Below, piece by piece: positions 53,575 to 64,000 of a stretch of 64,000 nucleotides of DNA (position 1 is the first letter of the stretch; every line of letters begins with the position of its first letter). The stretch lies in NCBI RefSeq assembly GCF_905171765.1, contig NC_053390.1, positions 576,130,471-576,194,470 of the forward strand. The letters are read 5' to 3'. A program made the position numbers and the translations under genes. Below the pieces are notes generated by a model, which saw nothing but the letters and a program-made list of their open reading frames with translations, was not told where the DNA came from and did no database searches. Source of the stretch: Bufo bufo (lineage: Eukaryota > Chordata > Amphibia > Anura > Bufonidae).

Positions 53575-55470
53575 TTTGAAACTGTAATAAAATGGTTTTG
53601 ATTACTTGAGTTAATTATCCCTCTGATGGACCCGTTTGTTGTTTTTTTGTTTTTTTTTAACAGAAATAGGGGGGAACTCCTGTCTTTCCTCTGCTGCCGG
53701 GACTCTGATGATAACCTGCTTTTCTAGGAGAATTGAAATCTCTGATTGTAAGGCCTTATCTCTGATTCTGTAGATGACGCCTGTTGGCCATAAATCTTAC
53801 TGGGGGAGGAACAAGAATCTCTATCCTGTACCCAGACCTGATTATATCTATCACCCAAGGGGTACTTTTGTTCTGAGTCTGCCTCCCATTACGCCTCTGG
53901 CATCATTGGGATTTCTTGGCTGAGGTATCAGAATTAAAGAAAAAGCCTTTCCCCCGTCCTCTAGAGGACTTCCATTTCCCAGAGGGATCTTTCTTCCTCT
54001 GGTCCTGCCTATAACGGTTCTAAGCACAGAAATGTTTTATTTTTTTCTTTGATGAAAAAAAACGGGATTCTGGTGGAAACCCTTTCTTTTTTTTGCCTTA
54101 TCCAAGATGTCATCTAATGCAGAGCCAAAGAGTCTATCTCCCTCACATAGAATAGAACAGAGACGACTCTTTGACTCTGAGTCCCGCGACCAAGACCTCA
54201 ACCAAATTGCTCTACATATAGCATTAGAAAGGGCTGTGGATCTGGCCGACAGCTTTACCAGGTCAGCAGAGGTATCTGCGAAAAAATTAGAGGCCTGTTT
54301 GAAAACTGGAAGGGAAGAAATGATCTCTTCCTAGTGGTACCGGCAGAAAAATGGTTCTCTAGCTGAGTGATCCATACTGACAAAGATCTAGCTTAAAACA
54401 TTGAAGAGCCAGTTTCCCAGGAACGCTTTAATAAACCCTCAAATTTTTTGTACATTGGGTCCGTTAATAGACCCATATCCTCAAAAGGGAGGGAGAATTT
54501 CTTTGAAATCCTGGCTACAGGTGCATTGATTTTTGGAGTTTTCTGCATCTGCATCAGCGAATGGGTATTTACGCTTAAGTGCTCTTGATATTGCCTGTCT
54601 CTTTTCTGGACCTCACCATTCCCTAGAAATTAGCTTTTTAATATTGTCATGTATAGGGAATACTCTTTCTTTTTTATCCTAGTCCCTGAAACATTTGGTC
54701 CTGTTTTTTTTTTAAGAGGGATTCTGTCTCTTCTGGTAAACATAACGGACAACCTGACCTGTCTTCAGAAGAATCGGAGTCTCTGTCCGAAAATACTTCC
54801 CCTTTGTCTAAATCTAATGCATATCAAGAAGGGTCCAAAGACCTTGACATGGAAAGATGAGGAGATGCTGGGTTCATACATGAGTCTATGAGTCTATTGT
54901 GGAGTTTACTTTGTCTCTAATCAGGGTTCTTAATTTCTCCATAAAGGATGGGGATTCGTCCGCTACCACTTTCTCCATACACCGCAAACATAGTGGCTTT
55001 TTACACAAGAAGGTTGGCCCTTTTTTACATACTGCATGTTTTTTTTAGGGGGACTGATGATTTTTCAAGAAAAACACATTTAATGTCCCTGGTGATAAGT
55101 TAAAATATATATAGTTTTAAATATGTACTGGCAAAATCCAGATTTAAAAGGGCTGTCCAGGATTTTACTTTTTTTTTTTTTTATTGTATTTTTAGTGAAA
55201 TACAACAGTACAAATTTGTTTCAACTGTATGAACACTTGTACAAAATAAAGTGAACAAGGCAGAATTCACAAGGTAGTCAGCAAAAGAAGACATGATATA
55301 ACATCAGATGGTATGTGCAATATAAAATCTGACAAAAAAACAATAAAGACTATGTGGAAATCCAGCGTCTTGTCGTACTCATTTAGTTGAAAAGAAAAAT
55401 AATAGTAAAGAAGAGACAATTATCAACGGTATTCCACCGTTAAAATAACGTTCCTGAGGAAATAGCTACA

Positions 55471-56067
55471 TGTCACACCGGTGACAGGTTTGAGAAGATC
55501 TGAAAGATTATCTGCTCATTAGTGATCTGACAGCATCTTTTGGTTTCACTTTGTCTGTGTGTTGCTTGTTTGTCCACACCTCCTGTTCAGGTGTGGATCA
55601 TGTGACCTTTACCTTCCCCTATTTAGTTTGACTCCACCCATCACTCCTTGCTCTGGATAGCTTCATTTGGTGTTGGAAGAGCTGGAGTGTGGTTCTAGTT
55701 GAAGTCCTGATCATCCATCATCCATCATCCTTAGAAGTTAAGTGTTCCACTTGTTGTGTTTTGTATTCCCCCCCCCCCCCCCTCTGTTGTTTACTAGGCC
55801 TCAGTGAGACGCTGGTTCCTTCACCAGGGAGGGAGCGGGTTGTCTCTGCCCTGTCATAAGTCTAGGGCATCTGAGGGCCACCAGGGTTTTCTAGGTTCCT
55901 GTGTATGGGCATCTCTACCATCGAGAGGTGCCCATACGGATAGGAGTTAGGGCCAGGAGCAGGGTTTCATAGGTGGTGACCCTTTTCCTTACCTAGCGGT
56001 GAGGCCTAGTGTCTTTTCCCTTCCGTCTTGTTGTCTTTTGGTGTTCTCCCCCACAACATCCGTGACA
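55471..56067 (+). mobile_element. Solo LTR nested in L1, Gypsy-like
   Basis: 597 bp, ends TGTCACACCGGTGACAGG and CATCCGTGACA, with a perfect 5-bp duplication CTACA (55466-55470 and 56068-56072). It shares its terminal CATCCGTGACA with the solo LTR at 21418-21947. Contains a C-run at about 55769-55782. Confidence 0.9.
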
Positions 56068-56383
56068 CTACATGGATCTAATATTAGGGTGACTATGAAC
56101 TTCATTGAATCCTATCAGAACATCACTATCAGAGAATGTAAAAACAGAGAAAGGAAAGACTTAGACAATACAAACAAAGACACATCAGGGGATGGAGGTG
56201 GGGGGGGGGGAGGGTTACAGTATCTTCTTGAGCTCGACTCAGGGTTGCCTAGTGGCCCAATAGCTGTCCCAGGCATCCCAAATGGCATGATATAGTTCTA
56301 CTTTATCCTGGAACATAGCAGTCGTGTATTCTAGGGTCCGGACCTCTGTCACCTTAGCATATAGGTTGGAGATTTTTTGGGGG

Positions 56384-56722
56384 TCAGATCGTTTCCAGAA
56401 GCGGGCAGCGAGTTGCAGTCAGTACTTGTATTAAGAGTTTAAGTGAATATTTCCTTATATGTGCTGGCATAATATTAAGTCGGAAGGAAATGGGATAAGG
56501 TGGTATACTGCCGCCCAAGATATAACTCAAAAGAGCGCTGACTCTAGACCACAAGGTGCGTATTAAGGGGCAGTTCCAGAAAATGTGGTGCAGCGTTCCC
56601 CTAGTTGTCCCGCATCTCCAACAGACCTTCGCGACTGCTGGGTTCAACCTATGGAGGTGATCAGGAGTGTGGTACCAGTACATTAGAATCTTATACTGGT
56701 TCTCCTGACAGAGAACTGACAT
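56384..56722 (-). pseudogene. L1 ORF2 C-terminus
   Basis: A 112-aa frame with YWYHTPDHLHRLNP and the zinc-knuckle-like VCWRCGTTRGTLHHIFWNCP (C-x2-C-x7-H-x4-C), then IRTLWSRV. Typical end of L1 ORF2. Confidence 0.85.
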
Positions 56723-56852
56723 TGAAGACTTTCGCTGCTCTCCTCCATATAAGCTGCCACAGTGCGTCTGGTAGAGTTCTCCCTAAATATTCCTCCCATC
56801 GGACCATATAAGAGTGCCAATGAATCCGTTCCGGGAAGGGGATCAACAAAAT

Positions 56853-57326
56853 TTAGTAAATCTCAGATATCGACCCCTTCATATGCACCCCTCTTCTACA
56901 AAGGCGCTCAAATGCAGTCGGTAGAGAGACATTGAGCCCCGAGAAGATAGACTGGGCAAAATGTCTAATCTGAACATAGAAGCAATTGGTCGAGGAGGGA
57001 AGGCTATATTTGCTCTGGACAGCTGAGAAAGATAATAACTCCCTAGGTAATGGGTCTACAATGTCTGCAAAGCGAAAAACACCACGCTGAAACCATAGTC
57101 TCATTGCTGAAGTGGTGAGACTCGCTGGGAGTACTGGATGATATAAAAAAGAAGTCATGGAGGAGTGGCGGGAGACCAGGGGGAATCTACTACTACAGGT
57201 CCGCCATATGGATTTAGTGCACGCCATGAGCCCTAAAAGTTCCCTAGGCGGAGACGCACTATAGGGGCTAGACCATAGCAGAGAGTTAGGGTGTATGGGA
57301 GCCAGCCGCAGTCTCTCTATCTGCAT
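56853..57326 (-). pseudogene. L1 ORF2, region between RT and C-terminus
   Basis: A 157-aa frame lying where L1 ORF2 continues after the RT. Wording such as LGLMACTKSIWRTCSSRFPL and YHPVLPASLTTSAMRLWFQR fits by position; no motif of its own. Confidence 0.6.
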
Positions 57327-57561
57327 CCAAATAGAATAAGGTTGCAGAGATGCCCAAGCTGTGATGCAATGTAAATGAACTGCCCAATAATGCTAGACAG
57401 AAGTACAGACCTAGGGATCCTATGGCATCTCTAAGCCCATATAAACCGGAGGAGCTATGACTGAACAGATCTCAAATCCTTGAGGGGAACCGGGATGGGT
57501 AAGGTCTCCAACAGTTATAGGATCTTAGGTAAGATTGTCATCTTTACTGCCGCAATGCGAC

Positions 57562-57979
57562 CTAGAAAGGATATTGAGAGTGTTTGCCATCTGGCGAAGA
57601 GATCCCTGATTTTTTTATATATATATGTGGGAAATTAAGTTTGTAGAGGTCTGTGAAACGGGGGGTAAGGTTCACACACAAGTATCGTAATGAATCTTCC
57701 TTCCAATGGAAGGGAAAGTTTGCCTGAAGGGGGCCAAGGGTCGCCTGAGGTATATTGAGTGGGAGGGCCTCAGTTTTAAGGGTTGTTGACCTTATACCCC
57801 GACAGTCGTCCAAACTCTTGCAGTATGGAGTGGAGATTTGGGAGGGAGATATGGAGTTTAGTGAGAGTGAGGAGGATATCGTCTGCATATAGTGACAGCT
57901 TGAACTCTTTATCCCTGACCATAATAACCTTGACATCTGGGCGAGCCCTAATTCTAGCCGCTAGGGGTTCAATACACAT
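57562..57979 (-). pseudogene. L1 ORF2 RT active-site segment
   Basis: 57776-57979 reads CIEPLAARIRARPDVKVI and FKLSLYADDILLTLTK with the RT catalytic YADD. 57562-57936 continues in another frame (HWKEDSLRYLCVNLTPRFTD). Joined to the upstream RT through a frameshift. Confidence 0.85.
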
Positions 57980-58129
57980 TGCGAATAATAAGAGGGATAA
58001 GGGACATCCCTGCCGTGTCCCATTGGCTGTGTGTATTGGTCGAAAATTAGCATGTGGAAGCTTGATTGTCGCCGTGGGGGAAGAGTATAAGCCTTCAAGG
58101 TCGCAAACAGAAACGGCTAGCTTAGGCGG

Positions 58130-58879
58130 TCAAACACTTTTTCTAAGAAGCAATGCCTCCACTCCCGAGCAGCCAACAACCTTAAGCAAGTCAATGGTCC
58201 GTCGTGTATTATCACTACCCTGCCGACATGGGACAAAACCTACTTGATCTTTATGGATCAATGAGGGGAGAAAAGCGTTTAGGCGAGAGGCCAGTATTTT
58301 AGTAAAAATCTTGAGGTCCGAGTTAAGTAAAGCACTAGGCCTATAATTTTGACAGTCGAGGGGGTCTTTTCCGGGTTTCGGGATTAACGTGAGATACGAA
58401 TGGGATATGTCAGTAGGCACCGCGTCACCTGATAGGAATCGATTAAAGAGATTTGTCATATGAGGAATCAATTCCGTCTTTAAAATCTTGTAGTACTTAT
58501 AGAAAAAGCCGTCGGGGCCCGGGGATTTTGCCTCTGGTAGATGGTCAATTACCTCCTCTATCTCGTCCACAGTTATAGGTCCATTAAGGGCATTAATATC
58601 TGCAGTAGACAGGGTGGGGAAGTTACATGAGGTCAAGTATGTCTGCAGTAAGCGCTCCCTAGCCTCTTCATTTGTGGGGAGCTCACTAGGCAGAATATAG
58701 AGGGAGGTATAGTAGGTCGAGAACCACTCTGCAATTTCCTTGGGGTCATAGTGGACCGTCCCATCTGCACCCCTTACTGCACATATGCCCGTTTGTGGGG
58801 GATGATTTCTTAGTTGCTTGGCCAACAACGTGTGAGGCTTATTCCCCCATGCATTGTAGCGTTGTCGAGTATATAACAT
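58130..58879 (-). pseudogene. L1 ORF2 RT N-terminal half
   Basis: A 249-aa frame: AIEEVIDHL-like VDEIEEVIDHLPEAKSPGPD, GFFYKYYK, LIPKPGKDPLDCQNYRPSAL, LNSDLKIFTKILASRLNAFL, HKDQVGFVPCRQGSDNTRR. These are the standard RT blocks 0-2 of L1. Ends in a shifted frame. Confidence 0.88.
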
Positions 58880-58940
58880 TAGTCTGTTGACCCTACCCAG
58901 AGCTATTCTATGCAGGTGGGCTCGGGTGTCAACTATGCGT

Positions 58941-59225
58941 TTAAGCGTGAGTTGGATGGGCAGACATTGCCTCCTCCAAGTTATGAAAACTTGATTTAAG
59001 GGACCTTACGGTAGCTATTGAGTCCTTTTTTAGTCTTGCGCCCAGGGCGATACAGTGCCCTCTCATGACTGCTTTATGGGCCTCCCATAGGGAATGTACA
59101 TCCCTCACTGACTCTCCATTAAGGTCAAAGTATGATTTAAGGTCACCGCGCAGTTCATCCCATAGTAGTGGTCTCTTAAGGAGGGTGTCATTAAGATGCC
59201 AATGACATTGTCGGGTGTGTCCCAA
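58941..59225 (-). pseudogene. L1 ORF2 linker
   Basis: A 94-aa frame with WHLNDTLLKRPLLWDELRGD and SLWEAHKAVMRGHCIALGAR, the segment between endonuclease and RT in L1 ORF2 (WxxWDAxKAxxRG type). Confidence 0.75.
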
Positions 59226-59398
59226 ACCAAGGTCTATCTGACCATTACCGGGGCATGGTCAGACCAAGTGATTGGACCCATATCAGCTCCCTTCAGCACA
59301 CGGGGAGTGGAAATGGTTCCAGAGAAGAAATAAATTCGGGTGTCGATACTGTGGGGAGCAGAGTAGAAGAAAAAGGACCTATCAGTAGGGTGGTTAAG

Positions 59399-59971
59399 TC
59401 ACCAAAGGCCGTATAATGAGTATCGCCTGATAAATTTGCGAAAATGCCTAGTTAACCACTGCTGCGTTGAGTGTAAGGGCCTGCCTGGTAAGGCCAGCCT
59501 GTCCATGCAGTCAGAAAAAATAATGTTAAAATCTCCTCCCAGTAGGACTAATGGAACAGGAGATCTGAAAACCTTGTGGAACACTCTGTTAAGGAAATGA
59601 ATCTGAGATGTGTTCGGGGCATACAAATTACAAAGCGTGATTGGCTGACCTGCCAGAATAATGTAGCGCCCCTGCGGATCTAATATTGAGGATTCTATTT
59701 TGATGGGACAGTGGGCAGATATGAGAATTGTGACTCCCACCTTCCTACGGGAATGGGTGGCCGAATATGCAGTAGGATATAAGTGAGAATCAAAGCGAAA
59801 GGAGGAATTTTCATCAAAGTGGGTTTCCTGGACAAATACTATGTCCACCTTGAGGGACTTCAACTCCGAAAGCAAAAGTCTCCTCTTAGCGTTGGAGTTG
59901 AGTCCCTTGATATATAGGGTCCCTTGGTGATATAGGGGGGAGTGGACTGTGGGGAGAATACAGCTCACCAA
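59399..59971 (-). pseudogene. L1 ORF2 APE endonuclease domain
   Basis: A 190-aa frame: LYIKGLNSNAKRRLLLSELK, VDIVFVQETHFDENS, KVGVTILISAHCP, ITLCNLYAPNTSQIHFLNRV and LVLLGGDFNIIFS. QETH and GGDFN are the conserved catalytic motifs of APE-type endonucleases that nick target DNA. It ends early in a stop at 59399. Confidence 0.88.
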
Positions 59972-60469
59972 TATCCACCCAGTGTAGTTCTGCGTGTTCC
60001 TTGTCCGTTAGCCGAATATCCTTGCGCCTGGTGAATTCTTGTCCAGTGCCGAGATCAGGGTTCAGAAGAGCTTGGACCCAAGAGTGTGAGGTAGCTAGAA
60101 AGGGAGGTGGAAACAAGAGGGAGGGGCAGACAACACAAAACAAGACGGAAGTCAGAGACATATAATGAATGGCGATACCCAGGGATGTATATTCTTGCTA
60201 GAGGCAACAACCAGAGCCTCTTCTGGGGTTGCGGTGTCAGAGGTCAACTGACAGAGGCTCCTTGCAGAGCAAAAACAGGCTAACTAGACCTTCTAAAGAT
60301 CAACCAGTGCTCGGGTAGGCCCGCACCATGAAAGCGAAAACAAGATAACACTATATAAGTAACTGGCTAAATAGCAAATAAGTAAGACAAATTGGAACAT
60401 ATATATGCAGGGTGTCCGCAACAATAAAGAACTACTGCTCATGTGGGTAACTCAGAGGGAGAATCAGGG

Positions 60470-61755
60470 TCATCCCCCTCTGTTCAGGGTAGAGGGCTCA
60501 GTCTGGCTACCGGTGTCCTGGGGATGGGAGGGCCTGAGGGGATGGAGATGAACCTGCATTCGGACCCGCTCTTCTCTTCCTTGCCACATGGGACCAGACG
60601 CGAGGTGGCGGTGGTACGGGAGAGGTTCAATCTCCCAGTCTGTCATTGCAGGTACAGGAAGTCCCAGCATTTCACAGAAAGGGTGCAGATCTGAGAAGCA
60701 GCGGAGGGTTGCTGTCTTTCCCTGTTGGCGTGCTGACAAGGCAAATGGAAATCCCCAGCGATATGCTATTTGATGGTCTCGTAGCAGCGTGAGGAGGGGC
60801 TGTAGGTGTCTCCTTTTTTGCAGGGTAAGCCAAGAGAGATCAGGGAAAAGCTGCACAGGGCCCCATCAAATTCAAAATTGTGTAGGGGCCGGCCCTTCAC
60901 CATAATGGCCTCTGAGAGCATAATCGTGGACACAGCAAATAATATCCCTGGGGCGAGAAGTGGTGCCCTTGAGTTTGAGAGCTCTGTGGGCCCTATCCAA
61001 TTTAATCTTGTGCGAGGGCGGCTCTCCAAGAATCATATTAAAAATGGCCTCCAAGGTGACAAAAAGGTCCTCGTCCCTAGTTGCCTCCGGTAGACCCCGG
61101 ACTGATATTATTTCTACTACCCCTATTGTCAAGGTCTTCCAGATGCCGATCCATTTCCCTAAGAGCACTCGTGAAGGGCTGAGATATACTGTCTGATGTC
61201 ATCATGCGCGTTTTCTTAGGAGTCCACACGGTCAACAACGTGCTTAATATCGGTGCGGACAGCAGCGATCTCTGCCTTGCAGGCTCCCTTAACTTCAGAT
61301 ATGAGCATCCGAAAGTTCTCCTTTGTAGGAATTGGCTGATGTATACTTCCCAGGAATGCGGGGGATCAGGAGCAGTACGGGGGGGGGGGGGGGGGAGTGG
61401 GATATAGCAGCCAGCGGAAGAGGGTTTGGTGAGCTAGCCCATGCGTCTGTAGGGAATGGGGAGCTGCTGTTGTCAGTGGCTAGGGCAGATGGAATACCCT
61501 CAAGAGGGGCAGACCAGGGGTCCCCAGATAGGGCTGTATTTCGTCTCCTAGGGGAGCATGTGGAGGTTGATATCTGTGGGGTGGGTTAGTGCACAGTACC
61601 TGTATCCCCAGTCCTCTGCTTTGTACTGCCCTCCAGGGCCGCCATGTTGTCTCCTGAGGGCTTGGAGACGGCAGGCAGAAATTCACTTGCAGCAGGGGAG
61701 AGCTCAGGTTCAGTCTGCTGAGGAAAAAGGGGTCCAGATAATAGGGCCGTCTCAA
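60470..61755 (-). pseudogene. L1 ORF1 remains
   Basis: Frames at 60470-60856 (LSWLTLQKRRHLQPLLTLLR, YRWGFPFALS), 60872-61168 (ISVRGLPEATRDEDLFVTLE, KIKLDRAHRALKLKGTTSRP, RDIICCVHDYALRG) and 61480-61755. The RGLPE and DRAHRAL blocks belong to the RNA-recognition domain of L1 ORF1 proteins, which coat the element RNA. The frames overlap and shift, so the gene is broken. Confidence 0.82.
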
Positions 61756-61806
61756 TAAGGGTGGGTGGTCGGTCTCTCCCCTCCGGTGGATTCTCAGGAT
61801 TTTACT

Positions 61807-62190
61807 ATTGATGGCCTACCCTGATCGGACACTGTGCCAACCCCAATCACTTCAAAGGGAGCTTAGCTGCTGTAACCAGCTGTGTGAAAATTAGCAGCAA
61901 TTTTTCAGGATTAGAAAGTGAGTGATCTCTTCACTGAGCTGCACACAAAATGCATCACTTTTCCTTTGTTTGTACAGGTTAAAATTAAATGTATGGCTTA
62001 CAAAAGACTCAGACTGAGGACACACCTGTACTGTAACGTTGATTACTTCTCATTATTGGGTGTTGAAGGTAAGAATGATTTTACAGCGGCCCAATGCTGA
62101 CATCTAGTGGCAGAATGAGAGCTCTTCCCACTGTGGCAGCTGTGTGAGTGGCCGTTCTAAACTGGGAAATGATAGTCTGTTATTATTATT
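61807..62190. other. Unassigned sequence after L1
   Basis: The bases ACTATTGATGGCCTACCCTG continue the pre-insertion text left of the L1 (CTGTCCAGGATTTTACT), a common dispersed repeat form. No gene. Confidence 0.5.
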
Positions 62191-62215
62191 TTTTAAATCA
62201 GATTATTTTTATTGA

Positions 62216-62525
62216 AGTTTTTTTTTTTTTTTTTTCAACAGCACAGAATAGGAAATCTGTGCAGTAGCCCCTGTCCGCACAGTAGAATGATACAGCCCAG
62301 GGATCAGCCCTGTGTAATCCATCCATAGGCAGACTGAATAGGAATAAACATGGCATCAGTCACAGTGTGAAGTCAGTAAACATCCATGGGCAGACTGAAT
62401 AGGGCTAAACATGGCATCAGTCACAACAACAGGGTTACGTTACATAGGTGTGAAGTCAGTAAACACCCATGGGCAGACTGAATAGGGCCAAACATGGCAT
62501 CAGTCACAATAACTGGGTTACATTT
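62216..62525. repeat. T-run followed by ~75- to 110-bp tandem repeat
   Basis: A run of about 20 T at 62216-62236, then three irregular copies of CATGGGCAGACTGAATAGGG with ATGGCATCAGTCACA and GTGAAGTCAGTAAACA. Confidence 0.75.
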
Positions 62526-62529
62526 AGTG

Positions 62530-62640
62530 CTGAGCTAACTTCTGTTTTCAAGTTCGGGGGAAAAAGGTTTGAGTTTTCTAAGAATAACCGAACATTGTAT
62601 GCCGAATTTGAAAACACAAGTTCGCTCATCCCTAGTTACG
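62530..62640. repeat. Small hAT-type MITE fragment
   Basis: Ends with CAAGTTCGCTCATCCCTA; the reverse complement TAGGGATGAGCGAACTTG is the terminus of the hAT group represented by hAT-A and hAT-B. The left half shows CTTCTGTTTTCAAGTTCGG, an imperfect mirror. Confidence 0.55.
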
Positions 62641-62650
62641 TTACATATGC

Positions 62651-63240
62651 GAGTTAGTGTTACTGGTAGAGTAATGATTACCACAGCCACTACTTCCCTG
62701 TGAGTATTATATAACATGGCTGGCTCTTTCTAGGAGTTCTGTCCAAAAGCAATGTTATGTTGGTAATAAAGTTAAAGGACTTGGCCCATGAATGACATTT
62801 ATCTCCTTCTCACAGGAGAAATGTAAAATATATGATACATTCTGGGGGGTCTGACAACTGGGACCTGTGTAAATGGAGCGGTAAAGTGCATGCGAGACCA
62901 CCAGTCCAGTCACTGCTATTGGACTGACATAGTGAAGGGCTGTACTCAGCAGTCCTATAAACAGTGGAGAGACTGTCACGCTACTACACGCCACTACAGT
63001 TCCATTCACATTGGGGACCCCCTTCTTATGATCGATGAGGGTCCCAGTGACCTGTTTCCCAGCAATCGCACTTTATCATCTATCCTGGGGATATATGATA
63101 AAAGGTCATAGAAATTAAGGAGAAGAATATAAGTTACCTCAGCACAGAGACAAGATGAGATGGTGCAGTAGATGGTCAGATACCTGAGGTCACATGACTA
63201 AACTAGCTTAGGAACAGACTGTATGTATTTTGTGGCCCGT
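62651..63240. other. Unassigned sequence
   Basis: No gene or clear repeat edge seen. Confidence 0.45.
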
Positions 63241-63267
63241 AAAATAGAGATGACGTCCGTCTTGTAG

Positions 63268-63482
63268 ACCCTTTGACTCCAATGAGTCCATGGTCTTCAT
63301 TTTGGGGCCAAGTATAGGACATGTTCTATCATTTGTGGAAGTGACATACTGAAAGCGGAAAGCTCGCGGATCATCCATGTGCTTTCCACATCCGTATGTC
63401 AGTTCCACAAAGATAGAGAAGATGTCCTTTACCTTGCTGCAAAAAGCAGACCACGGACCCATTGGAGTCAATGGGTCAGCAA
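63268..63482. repeat. Imperfect inverted repeat
   Basis: GACTCCAATGAGTCCATGGT near 63280 is mirrored by ACGGACCCATTGGAGTCAAT near 63455. The region between has further mirrored text (GTGCTTTCCACATCCGTATG). It looks like an old palindromic MITE. Confidence 0.6.
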
Positions 63483-64000
63483 AAAAAAACGAACAACATT
63501 TTGCAGACACGTGTTTGTGGACCATAATACATATGGCAGTGTACATGAGGTCTAATCTGAATTTTTCTTTTAGACAGAGCCTACTGCACAGAAATAAAAC
63601 TGAATGGTTTCCTATATTATAAAAACATAAATCCATACATAAAAAATATAGAAAGGAGTACTTTCAAAAAATGTAATAAAGAACACACACAATTTGATTG
63701 ACTAGCACAGCAACTAACCCTGTGTGTAAAATAACTGCCCCCAAAATGAGAACTAGTCTAAGCCTCAAATATTAAAGGAATGATACAACAGCAAGAGTGC
63801 ATAGCCTCCACATGTATACCGTGTAAGCTGGGAATCTATCACGACGTAACATTAGACGGAGGCATCCCTCATGCACATGATACCATGTGAAAAAAGTATA
63901 CTCCGCAGGATGAAATAGCATAGTCTATAACCGTATACTGAAATATACCAGAGAGAAGGCAAAAGAACACTCTTTTGGACTCTTGTCTTCTTACTAGTGG
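63483..64000. other. Unassigned sequence to window end
   Basis: AT-rich; no coding motif or repeat edge recognised. Confidence 0.45.

Larger units (their letters stand above)
52840..55080 (-). mobile_element. Decayed DIRS element
   Basis: Minus-strand remnants in DIRS order: RT thumb at 52998-53225, RT palm at 53278-53574, and gag remains to about 55010. The zinc-finger-like stretch of gag (KKGPTFLCKKPLCLRCMEKV) reads in broken form near 54960-55020. No terminal repeats or recombinase found. Much older than the copy at 28934. Confidence 0.7.
55170..61794 (-). mobile_element. L1-type LINE, full span, degenerate
   Basis: Flanked by a 12-bp target duplication CAGGATTTTACT (55058+100 to 55169, i.e. 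55158-55169, and 61795-61806). A T-run at 55170-55183 is the poly-A tail of the minus-strand element. Inside are ORF1 remains (60470-61755) and ORF2 remains (56384-59971) with APE endonuclease, RT and C-terminal zinc motif. Removing the nested LTR leaves about 6.0 kb, the length of a complete L1. Many stops and frameshifts make it inactive. Confidence 0.9.

Overview
The window is vertebrate repeat-rich DNA, most likely from a frog. It carries intact or decayed Tc1/mariner, hAT, Penelope-like (PLE), DIRS, BEL/Pao, Ty3/Gypsy-type LTR, CR1/L2 and L1-type elements together. I see no host gene, no spliced exon series, no tRNA and no rRNA. Every long open frame is either a transposon protein or a by-product of a minisatellite. 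The organism call is inference from the repeat mix.

Layout. 1-1423: a fold-back MITE and unassigned DNA. 1424-2986: a Tc1-like transposon with an unbroken 338-aa DD37E transposase. 2989-47482: a mosaic in which a 24-bp minisatellite is cut into seven blocks by insertions. The insertions are a Gypsy-type solo LTR (4212-5079); composite element hAT-A (5594-34820); hAT pieces D and E (34958-35855); hAT-F (35902-38307); and a block holding a CR1-type LINE, a DIRS fragment, a piggyBac-like remnant, a second LINE and hAT-B (38441-46570); then hAT-G (46705-47286). hAT-A is swollen by nested insertions: a 680-bp dimer (6365-7044), a PLE (7526-10929), a 13.6-kb BEL/Pao element (11629-25273) that itself holds hAT-C with an ERV-like LTR and a Gypsy-type solo LTR, a fold-back PLE (26682-28555) and a DIRS retrotransposon (28934-33703). 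hAT-B is an internally deleted paralogue of hAT-A and serves as an empty-site reference for several of these junctions.

47483-64000: a palindromic MITE, a 5'-truncated L2/CR1 LINE with a 502-aa RT frame, hAT-H (50484-52354), a decayed DIRS remnant, a full-span L1-type LINE on the minus strand (55170-61794, 12-bp target duplication, Gypsy-type solo LTR in its 3' region), and small repeats.

The genes do not form a pathway; they are separate selfish elements. The main results are target-site duplications that fix many boundaries; a near-complete hammerhead ribozyme motif at the centre of an inverted PLE; a DIRS insertion whose ends are confirmed both by its internal circle-junction repeat and by the empty paralogous site; a perfect 2 x 135-bp palindrome that looks like hairpin-primed fold-back synthesis; and the habit of the hAT elements here of carrying private minisatellites.
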